Shown piece after piece: positions 53,556 through 61,841 of a DNA stretch of 64,000 bases (within the stretch, counting starts at the first letter, position 1; every line of letters starts with the position of its first letter). The notes below the pieces were generated by a model. It saw only the letters and a program-made list of their open reading frames with translations. It ran no database searches and was not told the origin of the DNA. A program made the translations under genes and the position numbers. Source of the stretch: Anaerocolumna xylanovorans DSM 12503 (GTDB taxonomy: Bacteria; Bacillota; Clostridia; Lachnospirales; Lachnospiraceae). The DNA lies in NCBI RefSeq assembly GCF_900143645.1, contig NZ_FRFD01000017.1:42778-106777 (forward strand), given 5' to 3'.

Positions 53556-54842
53556 TTACTGCATATCGGCAATTGCGGTAAGCGCATCTTTCTGATACTT
53601 TTCTGCGGCCTTATCAAGGTCTTCTCCTGATTTATTCGCCGCTGCCAGAAGAGCTTCTGCAGGTCCCCACATAACTGCCATCTCCGGTACATTTGGCATG
53701 GGCTGGGCAGTTTTTGCAGTTTCCTTCATGGCTGCAATCATTTCATTGCCGGCAACCTCTGTGTCATCATATGCCTTTATATTGGCAGGTGCACAGCTAA
53801 ATTTCTTTGCAAGCTCTGTCCCTGCCTCCTTGCCGGCTAATACCTTTAACACTTCACTTATTGCTTCTTTTTTGTTTTCAGCCGCGTATTTCAGCACACA
53901 AACTCCCTGTACTCCCGCATAAGGTGCCAGGCTGCTGCCATTTGGCAGGGTAAAGTCTGCCAGAGACTTATAACCCAGATTAATTCCTGCTTCTTTAATT
54001 CCTGATATCAGCCAGGGCCCTCCTATTATGGCAGCTGCTTTTCCTTCATTAAACAGAGTGTTTACGGTATTATAATCCCCATCTGCCTCAAGCTTTGCAA
54101 ACTTTTCATTATAAGCGATAGCTTCCTTGGTAGCTGCATCATTTAAGCCCGGCGTACCGTCCGGTTTTAAGATATAACCTCCAAAACCATTAATAAAAGG
54201 AGAAACATTATAGGCTGTAGAATGCTGGTTGACAAGTGCATAGGTACCTGCATCCGTATTGGTATTTTCTTTCATGTACTGGTATAATTCTTCCGTAGTA
54301 TTTGGAACCTCTCCCTTCCACAGATCCTTGTTATAAAGGAATAACAGGGTTTCAAAATATACCGGAAGCTGATACTTCTTTTCCTTAAAAGTGCCTGCCT
54401 GTACGGTCATGGGCAGTAAATCCGCCATGTCTTTGTCTTCAATAAGATCGGATACAGGAGCCAGTATTCCCATCTGTGCAAACATTCCCACAGAGTCATG
54501 GGCATAAAAATACATATCCGGACCATTAGCAGCATCACTGCCATACATCTTAAGCTGGTCTGTCAGGCTGGTCTTTTTTTCAAAAGCAACCGTAATCTTA
54601 CTGTCCTTTAAGCTTTCATTGAGGCTCGCCTGAATATTATCCATAATGGCCTCATCACCGTCATGCCAGATTTTTATCTCTACCGGCTTTTTTTCTGCAT
54701 TTCCATCCGTTTTCTTATCCGCCTCTTTCGTGATATCTGTTGCATCCGGCTCCTTCACAGAGCTTACAGTGTTGTTCTTCGCGCAGCCTAACAGACTTAC
54801 TGCAAGCAAGCCGCACAGAATAATCGTTACCAATCGTTTCAT
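53556..54842 (-). CDS. Maltose/maltodextrin-binding lipoprotein
   Basis: 428 aa family 1 solute-binding protein. Signal peptide with lipobox L-L-G-C (Cys20) followed by a charged linker. The mature domain begins VEIKIWHDGDEAIMDNIQ; also visible are YGSDAANGPDMYFYAHDSVG, LPVYFETLLFLYNKDLW and AAIIGGPWLISGI, typical of MalE-like proteins. First gene of the mal operon; promoter and palindrome lie upstream. Confidence 0.92.
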   Translation of the reverse strand: MKRLVTIILCGLLAVSLLGCAKNNTVSSVKEPDATDITKEADKKTDGNAEKKPVEIKIWHDGDEAIMDNIQASLNESLKDSKITVAFEKKTSLTDQLKMYGSDAANGPDMYFYAHDSVGMFAQMGILAPVSDLIEDKDMADLLPMTVQAGTFKEKKYQLPVYFETLLFLYNKDLWKGEVPNTTEELYQYMKENTNTDAGTYALVNQHSTAYNVSPFINGFGGYILKPDGTPGLNDAATKEAIAYNEKFAKLEADGDYNTVNTLFNEGKAAAIIGGPWLISGIKEAGINLGYKSLADFTLPNGSSLAPYAGVQGVCVLKYAAENKKEAISEVLKVLAGKEAGTELAKKFSCAPANIKAYDDTEVAGNEMIAAMKETAKTAQPMPNVPEMAVMWGPAEALLAAANKSGEDLDKAAEKYQKDALTAIADMQ

Positions 54843-54861
54843 ACCATTATCCTCCTTGTTA

Positions 54862-54883
54862 TTTAGGAAATCATTTTCCTAAA
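54862..54883. promoter_or_regulatory. Palindrome in malE leader, operator candidate
   Basis: Arms TTTAGGAAA and TTTCCTAAA with a 4-nt centre, 20 nt before the malE ATG. Candidate binding site for the divergent LacI-type regulator; it lacks the central CG typical of many LacI operators. Confidence 0.5.
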
Positions 54884-54924
54884 CTCTTATTAAAAACAAT
54901 CCTATTTCATGTTTGTTTCTGTTA

Positions 54925-55002
54925 TTTTTACCATATTAGTAGGGCATAGTCAATTATGTTTTGTTAAAAATAGTTGACTTTGTAAGGAAACCGCTATACT
55001 AT
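54925..55002. promoter_or_regulatory. Divergent malE / lacI-type promoters
   Basis: Minus: TTGACT (54948-54953), 17 bp, TAAAAA (54925-54930) for malE. Plus: TTGACT (54974-54979), 17 bp, TACTAT (54997-55002) for the LacI-type gene. The two start 20 bp apart, back to back. Confidence 0.6.
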
Positions 55003-55037
55003 TATAAAAAAACTGTATGTATTTAAGGAGGAAAAAC

Positions 55038-56033
55038 ATGCCTATAACCATTGGTGACGTTGCCAGAGAAGCCGGTGTCTCAACATCCACGGTTTCCAAG
55101 GTACTGAATAACTGGACAACCATATCTCCGGCAACTGCAGCACGGGTACAGGAGGTTATCCGCAGACTAAACTACACCCCCAATTCCAGAGCCGTCAGCT
55201 TTGCCAGACAGATTACCCAAAACATTGTATACCTAACCTCTCTAAGCAAGGATGAAGCCTACCATAATCCCCATATGTTTGATATCATGTGCGGCGTTAA
55301 CAGGGTTTTATCAGAAAACAACTATTCCCTTACCCTTATGGATACCTCTACCGATACGGATAAGGGAGAATCCGTATCTAAGGTTATGGCCAAAAAATGT
55401 GCCGACGGAATGATTATCCACGGTTCTGCTATTAACAAAGAAATAGCGGACATGATTACCAGACAGCAATTTCCCCACATCTTAATCGGCCATCCCGGTT
55501 TTGACACGCAGCTATGCTGGGTTGATACCAACCATGCTCTGGCCGGACAGACTGCTGCAGAATATTTAATCTCCTGCGGATATGGTGACATTGCGTTTAT
55601 CGGCGGCAGACAGACCGATTATATTTCCACCCAGCGCTTGAAGGGGTTTCTTGGAACCATGCATCATTACGGATATCTGGTTGCTGCGGATAAAATCTGC
55701 TACACGGATTCCGGAATCGAAGAAAGCTGCCAGGCAGCTCTTCGTCTATTGCAGTCCCCAAAGCCTCCCAAGGCTATCCTCTGCGAAAATAACACCATTG
55801 CTTTAGGTGTCGCGAAAGCTATAGAGAAATTAAACCTTAAGGTGCCGGAGGATGTCGCATTTCTTACTTTTGATTTATACCCCTATACGAAAATTCTGGA
55901 CCCCAAACCCGTAGTAATTGATATCAATGTATACGACATGGGTATGCAGGCCGGTAATATGCTGCTTCGAAAGCTGGAAAATCCATCTCTTCAGATACAG
56001 ACCTATACCACTTTACCGGTAATTAACGCTTAA
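55038..56033 (+). CDS. LacI family transcriptional regulator of the maltodextrin operon
   Basis: 331 aa from MPITIGDVAREAGVSTSTVSKVLNNW, the helix-turn-helix and hinge; AAGGAGG lies six bases before this ATG. The periplasmic-binding-like domain follows (MFDIMCGVNRVLSENNYS, CADGMIIHGSA, DIAFIGGRQTDY, AFLTFDLYPYT). Divergent from malE, so it is probably the local sugar-responsive repressor. The ligand is inferred to be a maltodextrin. Confidence 0.93.
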   Translation: MPITIGDVAREAGVSTSTVSKVLNNWTTISPATAARVQEVIRRLNYTPNSRAVSFARQITQNIVYLTSLSKDEAYHNPHMFDIMCGVNRVLSENNYSLTLMDTSTDTDKGESVSKVMAKKCADGMIIHGSAINKEIADMITRQQFPHILIGHPGFDTQLCWVDTNHALAGQTAAEYLISCGYGDIAFIGGRQTDYISTQRLKGFLGTMHHYGYLVAADKICYTDSGIEESCQAALRLLQSPKPPKAILCENNTIALGVAKAIEKLNLKVPEDVAFLTFDLYPYTKILDPKPVVIDINVYDMGMQAGNMLLRKLENPSLQIQTYTTLPVINA

Positions 56034-56059
56034 GACAGTATTCCCATACCGATATACAA

Positions 56060-56100
56060 AACTGCCGGGCGGATTAATGCTAAAATCCTGCCCGGCAGTT
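56060..56100 (+). terminator. Terminator after LacI-type gene
   Basis: AACTGCCGGGC...GCCCGGCAGTT: an 11-bp GC-rich stem followed by CAATTTATTG, 27 nt after the stop codon. Confidence 0.78.
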
Positions 56101-56171
56101 CAATTTATTGAATTTAATTCTAACTGCTTCATATCAAAAAAATTACGCTTTCTGATAAAACATAATAAAAA

Positions 56172-56192
56172 AAGCCTTGAAAATCAAGGCTT
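56172..56192 (-). terminator. Terminator of tRNA cluster 1
   Basis: Minus strand AAGCCTTGA/TCAAGGCTTTTTTTATT: a 9-bp stem with a 3-nt loop and seven T. Confidence 0.9.
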
Positions 56193-56205
56193 CTAAATTT
56201 CCTAT

Positions 56206-56284
56206 GCGGATGACAGGACTTGAACCTGCACGGTATCCCACTAGATCCTAAGTCTAGCGCGTCTGCCAATTCCGCCACATCCGC
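56206..56284 (-). tRNA. tRNA-Leu (TAG)
   Basis: Anticodon stem CTAGA, loop CTTAGGA with anticodon TAG, and short class II variable arm TGGGATACCG. T-loop GTTCAAGTC. No encoded CCA. Confidence 0.93.
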
Positions 56285-56302
56285 TTAATTGTTGTTACGA
56301 AA

Positions 56303-56375
56303 TGAGACATCCGGGATTCGAACCCGGGACACCTTGATTAAAAGTCAAGTGCTCTACCAACTGAGCTAATATCCC
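56303..56375 (-). tRNA. tRNA-Lys (TTT)
   Basis: Acceptor GGGATAT, loop CTTTTAA with anticodon TTT, T-loop GGTTCGAATCC. Standard cloverleaf. Confidence 0.94.
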
Positions 56376-56428
56376 AATTATTTTACACTGCCTGCAGCAG
56401 TGCCCTTATTTCAGCTTATAACGGCTGA

Positions 56429-56500
56429 CTGGGCTGGCTGGATTTGAACCAGCGACTGCAGGAGTCAAAGTCCTGTGCCTTACCGCTTGGCGACAGCCCA
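56429..56500 (-). tRNA. tRNA-Gln (TTG)
   Basis: Acceptor TGGGCTG/CAGCCCA, loop CTTTGAC with anticodon TTG, T-loop GGTTCAAATCC. Confidence 0.94.
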
Positions 56501-56516
56501 ATGGTACTATTACCAA

Positions 56517-56591
56517 GGTGGATAAAGGGATTCGAACCCTTGGCCTCCAGAGCCACAATCTGGCGCGCTAACCAACTGCGCTATACCCACC
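56517..56591 (-). tRNA. tRNA-His (GTG)
   Basis: Acceptor with extra G at -1 (GGTGGGT), loop TTGTGGC with anticodon GTG, T-loop GGTTCGAATCC. Confidence 0.94.
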
Positions 56592-56680
56592 ACAAACAAT
56601 AACACCTTATCTTGTCCATATTGTAAACACAACATGGCTGTCTTACCCTGTTGCTGTGCATATGCCTAGACAAGATAAAA

Positions 56681-56754
56681 TGTGCCAGAAGGGATTCGAA
56701 CCCCCGACACATGGCTTAGAAGGCCATTGCTCTATCCAACTGAGCTACTAGCAC
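56681..56754 (-). tRNA. tRNA-Arg (TCT)
   Basis: Acceptor GTGCTAG, loop CTTCTAA with anticodon TCT, T-loop GGTTCGAATCC. An 89-nt spacer with its own 10-bp stem separates it from tRNA-His. Confidence 0.93.
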
Positions 56755-56781
56755 ACATAAGATGTATATTAACATACATCA

Positions 56782-56852
56782 AGCGGGTGATGGGAATCGA
56801 ACCCACGTATCTAGCTTGGAAGGCTAGTGTTCTACCATTGAACTACACCCGC
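56782..56852 (-). tRNA. tRNA-Gly (TCC)
   Basis: Acceptor GCGGGTG, loop CTTCCAA with anticodon TCC, T-loop GGTTCGATTCC. Confidence 0.94.
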
Positions 56853-56886
56853 ATATGAAGTTTTGTCTTTTGTCACCTTAACAAAA

Positions 56887-56962
<76 letters not shown>

Positions 56963-57003
56963 TTTTCGGCCTTTTTTAATGCGGCTCTCGTGACGCAAGA
57001 ATT

Positions 57004-57032
57004 ATTATATAATAGAGCCTATCAATTGTCAA
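57004..57032 (-). promoter_or_regulatory. Consensus sigma-A promoter of tRNA cluster 1
   Basis: Minus strand TTGACA (57027-57032), 17-bp spacer, TATAAT (57004-57009): a perfect consensus promoter about 40 nt before tRNA-Pro. Confidence 0.9.
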
Positions 57033-57132
57033 CAACTTTTTAAACTTTTTCGAATTTTTCTACAATGTCTTGTCTTGGCAGATTTTCGGCATTATTGTAT
57101 ATTGTTTTCGTTCATTCGAATTCTATCCCATA

Positions 57133-57612
57133 TTACAAATAATTAAGTGTAAAATGAGCCAACCCCTTCTGGTCAATATCCATAATAATATAGGAAGGCC
57201 TGCCATTTTCCTGCCTTGGCTGGCTTATACTGCCGGGATTTACTGCCCACACATCGGTGCTAAGATCGATTACCGGCCTATGGGTGTGCCCAAATAAGAC
57301 TATATCTGCCCCATGTAAAAGTGCCGTCTCTTTTATCCTTCCGGTACCAAAATTAACACCGTAGCGGTGCCCATGTGTCATTAAGATCGTATGCTTTCCT
57401 AATACAAGCGTTTTTTCCTTTGGCGCATCTGCAAAAAAATCGTTGTTTCCAGCCACAAATTCTACCGGACAGGCCGCCAGCAGGCCGATATAATCCTCTC
57501 CGCTCTCAAAATCCCCTAAGTGAAGCATTAAATCAAGAGGGGCTACTTTTTGAATTACCTTTTCAAGGTTTCCGACTCTGCCATGAGAGTCACTTACAAT
57601 CAGTACTTTCAT
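57133..57612 (-). CDS. YfcE/MJ0936-type metallophosphodiesterase
   Basis: 159 aa calcineurin-like phosphoesterase. Metal ligands are in VSDSHGR, HLGDFESGED, GNNDFF, MTHGHRYG and FGHTHRP, and NPGSISQPR completes the family pattern. The substrate in this family is uncertain (phosphodiester or cyclic nucleotides in vitro). Follows the ITPase gene on the same strand with a 43-nt gap. Confidence 0.93.
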   Translation of the reverse strand: MKVLIVSDSHGRVGNLEKVIQKVAPLDLMLHLGDFESGEDYIGLLAACPVEFVAGNNDFFADAPKEKTLVLGKHTILMTHGHRYGVNFGTGRIKETALLHGADIVLFGHTHRPVIDLSTDVWAVNPGSISQPRQENGRPSYIIMDIDQKGLAHFTLNYL

Positions 57613-57655
57613 AAATTTTCAAATGTCCCGGTCACATTGCCTTTCTGCCTTATTT

Positions 57656-58249
57656 TTATAGCATTTCCTTCAATTTCTCTTTCATGCTGCCAAGTGCCTT
57701 GCCCCTGTGGCTCACTGCATTTTTAACTTCCGGCGGCAGCTCTGCCGAAGTACAGCCAAATTCCGGCACCCAAAAAATAGGGTCATACCCGAAGCCGTTT
57801 TCTCCTGAAATTTTATCACCGATAAAGCCTTCGAAAACACCTCTCGTTGTAAATATCCTTCCATCCGGAAAGGCACAGGCTATTACAGACACAAATCTTG
57901 CACTTCTTTTTTCCTCTGGAAGTCCCTTCAATTGCTCTAAGATATAATTATTTTTTATATCATAGGAAGTATCCTCTCCCATAAATCTTGCAGAATATAC
58001 ACCCGGTGCCTTATCCATGGCATCTACCTCAAGCCCGGAATCATCTGCCAAAACAATATTACCTGACAGCTCCATAATTGCTTTTGCTTTTATAATGGCA
58101 TTTTCTTCAAAGGTTGTACCATCTTCTACAATATCTGCCTCTATCCCTGCTTCTTTCATCGACAGGACCTGGCAATCCAAATCTTTCAGAATCATACGGA
58201 TTTCTTTCATCTTGCCTTCATTTCCAGTCGCAAATATAATTCTATGCAT
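57656..58249 (-). CDS. rdgB: XTP/dITP pyrophosphatase
   Basis: Removes non-canonical purine triphosphates from the nucleotide pool. 197 aa from MHRIIFATGNEGKMKEI, with GAGGG five bases upstream. Motifs: ATGNEGKMKEI, ADDSGLEVDAMDKAPGVYSARFMG and GENGFGYDPIFWVPEFG, and SHRGKALG near the end. Between an amidase and a phosphodiesterase gene in an apparent three-gene unit. Confidence 0.95.
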   Translation of the reverse strand: MHRIIFATGNEGKMKEIRMILKDLDCQVLSMKEAGIEADIVEDGTTFEENAIIKAKAIMELSGNIVLADDSGLEVDAMDKAPGVYSARFMGEDTSYDIKNNYILEQLKGLPEEKRSARFVSVIACAFPDGRIFTTRGVFEGFIGDKISGENGFGYDPIFWVPEFGCTSAELPPEVKNAVSHRGKALGSMKEKLKEML

Positions 58250-58289
58250 GCTTTCCCTCATTCCTGTATTTTCTTATGCTGCTTTATAC

Positions 58290-59495
58290 TTAATCACCGG
58301 CATTCTTTTTTTCCTCTAATGCTTTCTTAATAACCACTGAAATAGCCTGTGCAATATCCTTTTCGCTATCTCTTGACTTTAAGAAGGACAGCTCCTCTTC
58401 ATTTGACAGAAAGCCCACCTCAATTAATGCTACAGGAACCTGGGATTTATGAATTATTAACATCTCATCACCGGCAACCAGCCCGCGGTTAATATGTCCT
58501 GATATATTCTTCATTTCGTCTAAAGCAATACTCGCAAGTTTTTCCGAAGTAAAAGAGCCCTGATTCCAATCACTCTTATATAAGACCTCAATTCCTCTGG
58601 GCTGTGAGGATTCACTGGAATTACAGTGGATGCTCAAAAACAAATCTGCTTTCGTTTCATTTGCCAGATTTACTCTGGGATTTAAATACACTGTTTCATC
58701 CCCTGTTCTGGTATAATATACCTTGATATTTTCCCCGTCAAGTATTTCTTTTAAATCCAGTAGAATTTTGAGGTTAATGCTTTTCTCATAGCAGGAACCG
58801 TCTATGGCTTCTGCGCCAGGATCTTTTCCGCCATGTCCGGCATCAAGCACCACAATATTATCATAGGCCTTGGATGGTTCCTTCAAAGCCACATATATCT
58901 GTCCGTCTTCCTCAAACAACACAGGCGCATAAACATGATCCAGCGTAAAATGGATTTCTGCTTCATACTCCTTCTCATTAAGCATTTCATAGCTAATAGT
59001 AAAATCATTCACAGGATCCGCTTTCAGAGCCTCTGGAACCCTTCCATAATAAGAAGTCTCACCGCTTGCTGATAAAACCTCTGGTACAAGGTATCCTCCC
59101 TGTTCTGTATTCTCCCCCGAAACAGCCCCTTTATAAGTTTGTCCCTGATTTACCCTGACAATCTCATCTTCCGTCAGATTTTGTTCATTCAAACCTTTTA
59201 TTGTGAGGGTTATTTCTTTCTTCATGTAATTTTCATTTATGGTATATGTACTATTATTTCCGGCATTCTTTATAATAATATATTTCTCCCCAAGCTCACC
59301 TTTTAATTCTTCGGCAGTGGATAGATAGTCCTTGCTTTTATTCTTATGTTCATAGAATGTTGCTTTCATTTCGGCAAAGGCAGAATTGGGATTGTAAACT
59401 CTTTGTCTTCCGGAAATAAAGATTGAAAGTATCATTACAGACAGCATCAGAATAAATGTAAATGCAGCTATATTCTTAAGTGCTTTTTCTCCCAT
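58290..59495 (-). CDS. N-acetylmuramoyl-L-alanine amidase (Amidase_3)
   Basis: Zinc amidase that cuts between MurNAc and the stem peptide. 401 aa. An N-terminal membrane helix or uncleaved signal (AAFTFILMLSVMILSIFISG), an uncharacterised stretch to residue ~215, then the catalytic domain: VVLDAGHGGKDPGAEA (zinc His), SCYEKSINLKI (zinc Glu), LFLSIHCNSSESS (zinc His) and ALIEVGFLSNEEE (catalytic Glu). Its immediate ribosome site is AAAGGGGGGG. A dispersed repeat lies about 85 nt upstream. Confidence 0.93.
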   Translation of the reverse strand: MGEKALKNIAAFTFILMLSVMILSIFISGRQRVYNPNSAFAEMKATFYEHKNKSKDYLSTAEELKGELGEKYIIIKNAGNNSTYTINENYMKKEITLTIKGLNEQNLTEDEIVRVNQGQTYKGAVSGENTEQGGYLVPEVLSASGETSYYGRVPEALKADPVNDFTISYEMLNEKEYEAEIHFTLDHVYAPVLFEEDGQIYVALKEPSKAYDNIVVLDAGHGGKDPGAEAIDGSCYEKSINLKILLDLKEILDGENIKVYYTRTGDETVYLNPRVNLANETKADLFLSIHCNSSESSQPRGIEVLYKSDWNQGSFTSEKLASIALDEMKNISGHINRGLVAGDEMLIIHKSQVPVALIEVGFLSNEEELSFLKSRDSEKDIAQAISVVIKKALEEKKNAGD

Positions 59496-59577
59496 TATAC
59501 CCCCCCTTTGTGAATATCAGATCTTTCATTTAATATTCCTGAATACGCAGTCGAAAAATTTCTTTTTAATTTTCACA

Positions 59578-59659
59578 CTTGGCTCCCATGCATATCGCAA
59601 GCTCCCTTGTGATACTGCATAAATAAGGGGGTGTGAAAAGTGCATTGTATTTTTCACAC
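59578..59659 (-). repeat. Composite repeat, amidase leader copy
   Basis: Plus strand CTTGGCTCCCATGCATATCG, B stem ATCGCAAG/CTTGTGAT (59594-59613), then ACTGCATAAATAA and hairpin A GTGTGAAAA/TTTTCACAC (59631-59659). One of the best-preserved copies; here it is 85 nt from the start codon rather than adjacent. Confidence 0.85.
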
Positions 59660-59734
59660 TTTCCCTGTTAGAAAGATTATACTATGCATCCTATTTTTCT
59701 ACAATATACAAAATAATTTTACATGCCGGCAACG

Positions 59735-59772
59735 TAAAAAGCTGCCGCAAAAACATCAGCAGCAGCTTTTCT
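59735..59772 (-). terminator. Terminator after THUMP methyltransferase
   Basis: Minus strand AAAAGCTGCTG...CGGCAGCTTTTTACG: a 9-bp stem with T-run, about 15 nt after the stop codon. Confidence 0.85.
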
Positions 59773-59786
59773 TATTATAAATATTT

Positions 59787-60950
59787 CTATTCTTCACCCG
59801 GTAATACTATATTCTTTTTAGGCGGGCGTGGTCCCATAAACTGATAAAAATAAGTCTTTATCATTCCATTATAGATTTTACGGTTTTTATCTTCTTTTCT
59901 TCCAATATATTTTACCGCATCCTCATAGCTTGTTATCAGGAACATAGACCACGAATCCAGATTTGCATATACCCTGCCTATTTCTTTATAAAGAGCCGGA
60001 AGAGCTTCTCTCTCTTCAAGCCTCTCACCATAGGGAGGATTCGTAATAATAAAACCATATTTCTTACTATGGCTTAATTCACTAAGGGGCCTTTGCTGAA
60101 AATGAATATAGCCATCCACCTCCGCTAAAGCAGCATTCTGTCTTGCCGCCTTGATAATGTCTCCATCAAGATCATATCCCTGTATCGTCATCTGGACATC
60201 TTTTTTTCTTACATCATTTGCTTCCTCAATGGCTTGATACCATACCTTTTTGGGTGCCAGGCTCCAATTTTCCGCCAGAAAGGAACGATTTATTCCCGGT
60301 GCTATATTTGCTCCCAACATGGCAGCTTCGATGGGAATCGTACCGCTGCCGCAAAAAGGATCTAACAGTATCCGGTCTTCTCTCCATGGAGTCAGCATAA
60401 TAAGCGCTGCCGCCAGTGTCTCCGTAATAGGCGCCTTACTTGCCAGCTTACGGTATCCTCTCTTGTGAAGAGATTCCCCGGAAGTATCTATTCCTATTGT
60501 TATTTCATCCTTCATGAAAGTTACACGAATAGGATACTCTTCTCCATCTTCCGGAAACCAGTCAAGCTTATAAACCTGCTTAAGCCTTTCGACGATAGCT
60601 TTTTTCATAATTGATTGTATATCGGAAGGGCTGAATACTTTACTCTTTATAGAAGTAGCCTTAGCCACCCAAAACTTACCATCCTTTGGGATATAATTTT
60701 CCCAGGGAAGATCTTTTGTCTTTTCGAACAATTCATCAAAGCTCTCTGCTTTAAATTTGCCTACTTTAAGGAGTATACGTTCGGTAGTCCGAAGAAATAT
60801 ATTGGCTCTTGCAAAAGCAGTCTCATCTCCTGAAAAGATGACTCTCCCATCTTCCACCTGTTTAATCTCATAACCTAAATCCATAACTTCTTTCTTCAGG
60901 ACACTCTCTAACCCAAAGTGGCATGGTGCTAAAAATTCATACTGACTCAT
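59787..60950 (-). CDS. THUMP-domain class I RNA methyltransferase (RlmL/YpsC-like)
   Basis: 387 aa. N-terminal ferredoxin-like and THUMP domains (residues ~1-155, with LESVLKKEVMDLGYEI and FLRTTERILLKVGKF), then a Rossmann methyltransferase domain with DPFCGSGTIPIEAAM (SAM loop) and IITNPPYGERL (catalytic NPPY). The family makes N2-methylguanosine in 23S rRNA; the exact site is inferred. Lies upstream of the amidase on the same strand. Confidence 0.93.
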   Translation of the reverse strand: MSQYEFLAPCHFGLESVLKKEVMDLGYEIKQVEDGRVIFSGDETAFARANIFLRTTERILLKVGKFKAESFDELFEKTKDLPWENYIPKDGKFWVAKATSIKSKVFSPSDIQSIMKKAIVERLKQVYKLDWFPEDGEEYPIRVTFMKDEITIGIDTSGESLHKRGYRKLASKAPITETLAAALIMLTPWREDRILLDPFCGSGTIPIEAAMLGANIAPGINRSFLAENWSLAPKKVWYQAIEEANDVRKKDVQMTIQGYDLDGDIIKAARQNAALAEVDGYIHFQQRPLSELSHSKKYGFIITNPPYGERLEEREALPALYKEIGRVYANLDSWSMFLITSYEDAVKYIGRKEDKNRKIYNGMIKTYFYQFMGPRPPKKNIVLPGEE

Positions 60951-61036
60951 CTTACTGTACTCTTTTATCCTTTCGTTATCGGCAAATTAAACTGCCCATT
61001 GATTATAACATATGGGAGATACCAATGCAATAAATA

Positions 61037-61339
61037 CTAATACTCCAAAGGTCCCCGGTATGCATTAAGTCCCCCGTAAATATTCTTAACCATATACCCC
61101 TCATTACTTAAATCCCTTGCGAGCAAAAGACTTAGATTTCCTCTTTCACAATATAAAATAAGAAGCTTATTCCTTGCTATATTTCTCTGTCCATTCTCAA
61201 AATCATCATAAGGTATATTGATAGCCGATGGTATATGTCCCTGCCTGTAATCACTCGGCTCACGGATATCAATTATCTGAGTATCCTCTCTTCTTATGTA
61301 AAATATAACATCCTTTGCACGTATGGTCTCAAAAGTCAT
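61037..61339 (-). CDS. Single-domain rhodanese-like protein
   Basis: 100 aa. VIFYIRREDTQIIDIREPSDYRQGHIPSAINIPYDD is the typical rhodanese start. The active-site cysteine is in LYCERGNLSLLLA, with an atypical loop: the usual arginine five residues after the cysteine is leucine. GGLNAYRG closes the domain. May bind or transfer sulfur, or be a non-catalytic version. Located before the THUMP gene on the same strand. Confidence 0.9.
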   Translation of the reverse strand: MTFETIRAKDVIFYIRREDTQIIDIREPSDYRQGHIPSAINIPYDDFENGQRNIARNKLLILYCERGNLSLLLARDLSNEGYMVKNIYGGLNAYRGPLEY

Positions 61340-61404
61340 AATATCACCTGCGCTTTGATATTATAATATTCTCTGTAATTTTAATTGTGCAATGCGAAGA
61401 TAGG

Positions 61405-61437
61405 CAAAAAAATAAGCCTTCACCAGGCTTATTTTTC
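61405..61437 (-). terminator. Terminator after small Asn/Ser/Thr-rich gene
   Basis: Minus strand AATAAGCC/GGCTTATTTTTTTG: an 8-9 bp stem with T-run, 15 nt after the small gene's stop codon. Confidence 0.87.
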
Positions 61438-61451
61438 CGTACATTCTTTTA

Positions 61452-61622
61452 TTATTCTTTTGTTGTGTTGCGAGCAGAATTAGATGTACTTGTGTTCTTC
61501 GCATTGTTCTTAGAAGAATTGGAATTCTTTGATGTTGTGTTAGATGTTGTGTTGGATGTTGTGTTCTTGTTGGTAGTATTCTTTTCAGAATTGGATGAGT
61601 AATCGTTATAATTGCTTGTCAT
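61452..61622 (-). CDS. 56-aa Asn/Ser/Thr-rich small protein
   Basis: Begins MTSNYNDYSSNSEKN and ends SARNTTKE. Over half of the residues are Asn, Ser or Thr, with a tandem repeat of T-T-S-N near residues 21-31 encoded by near-identical 12-base units. AGGAGG precedes the ATG at a 10-nt distance and a terminator follows, so this is a real monocistronic gene although very short. No hydrophobic segment or cysteine. Composition recalls spore or coat-associated small proteins in spore formers, but no family can be named. Confidence 0.8.
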   Translation of the reverse strand: MTSNYNDYSSNSEKNTTNKNTTSNTTSNTTSKNSNSSKNNAKNTSTSNSARNTTKE

Positions 61623-61808
61623 TTTTAAAAGTCCTCCTAAAAATCTTATTTGTTGTGATTACACAAATATTATGGACCTGTTTAAAATGAAATATGCATC
61701 TTCAAAGTATTTTTCTCAAAAATACTTTCTATAATTTTCTATTGTTTTAATGAATAAAAGTTATTAAGATTTTTTAAGAATTTTTTTTCAATTTATCTTC
61801 CTAGCATC

Positions 61809-61837
61809 TTGCATAAATGATATTTATGTATTATAAT
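61809..61837 (+). promoter_or_regulatory. Sigma-A promoter of candidate small RNA
   Basis: TTGCAT (61809-61814), 17-bp spacer, TATAAT (61832-61837). No plus-strand protein gene follows. Confidence 0.75.
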
Positions 61838-61841
61838 GTAA

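Noticed and set aside
61387..61602. Plus-strand 71-residue frame rich in Val, Leu and Phe
   Set aside because: It is the shadow of the Asn/Ser/Thr-rich gene on the minus strand, which has the AGGAGG site and terminator.
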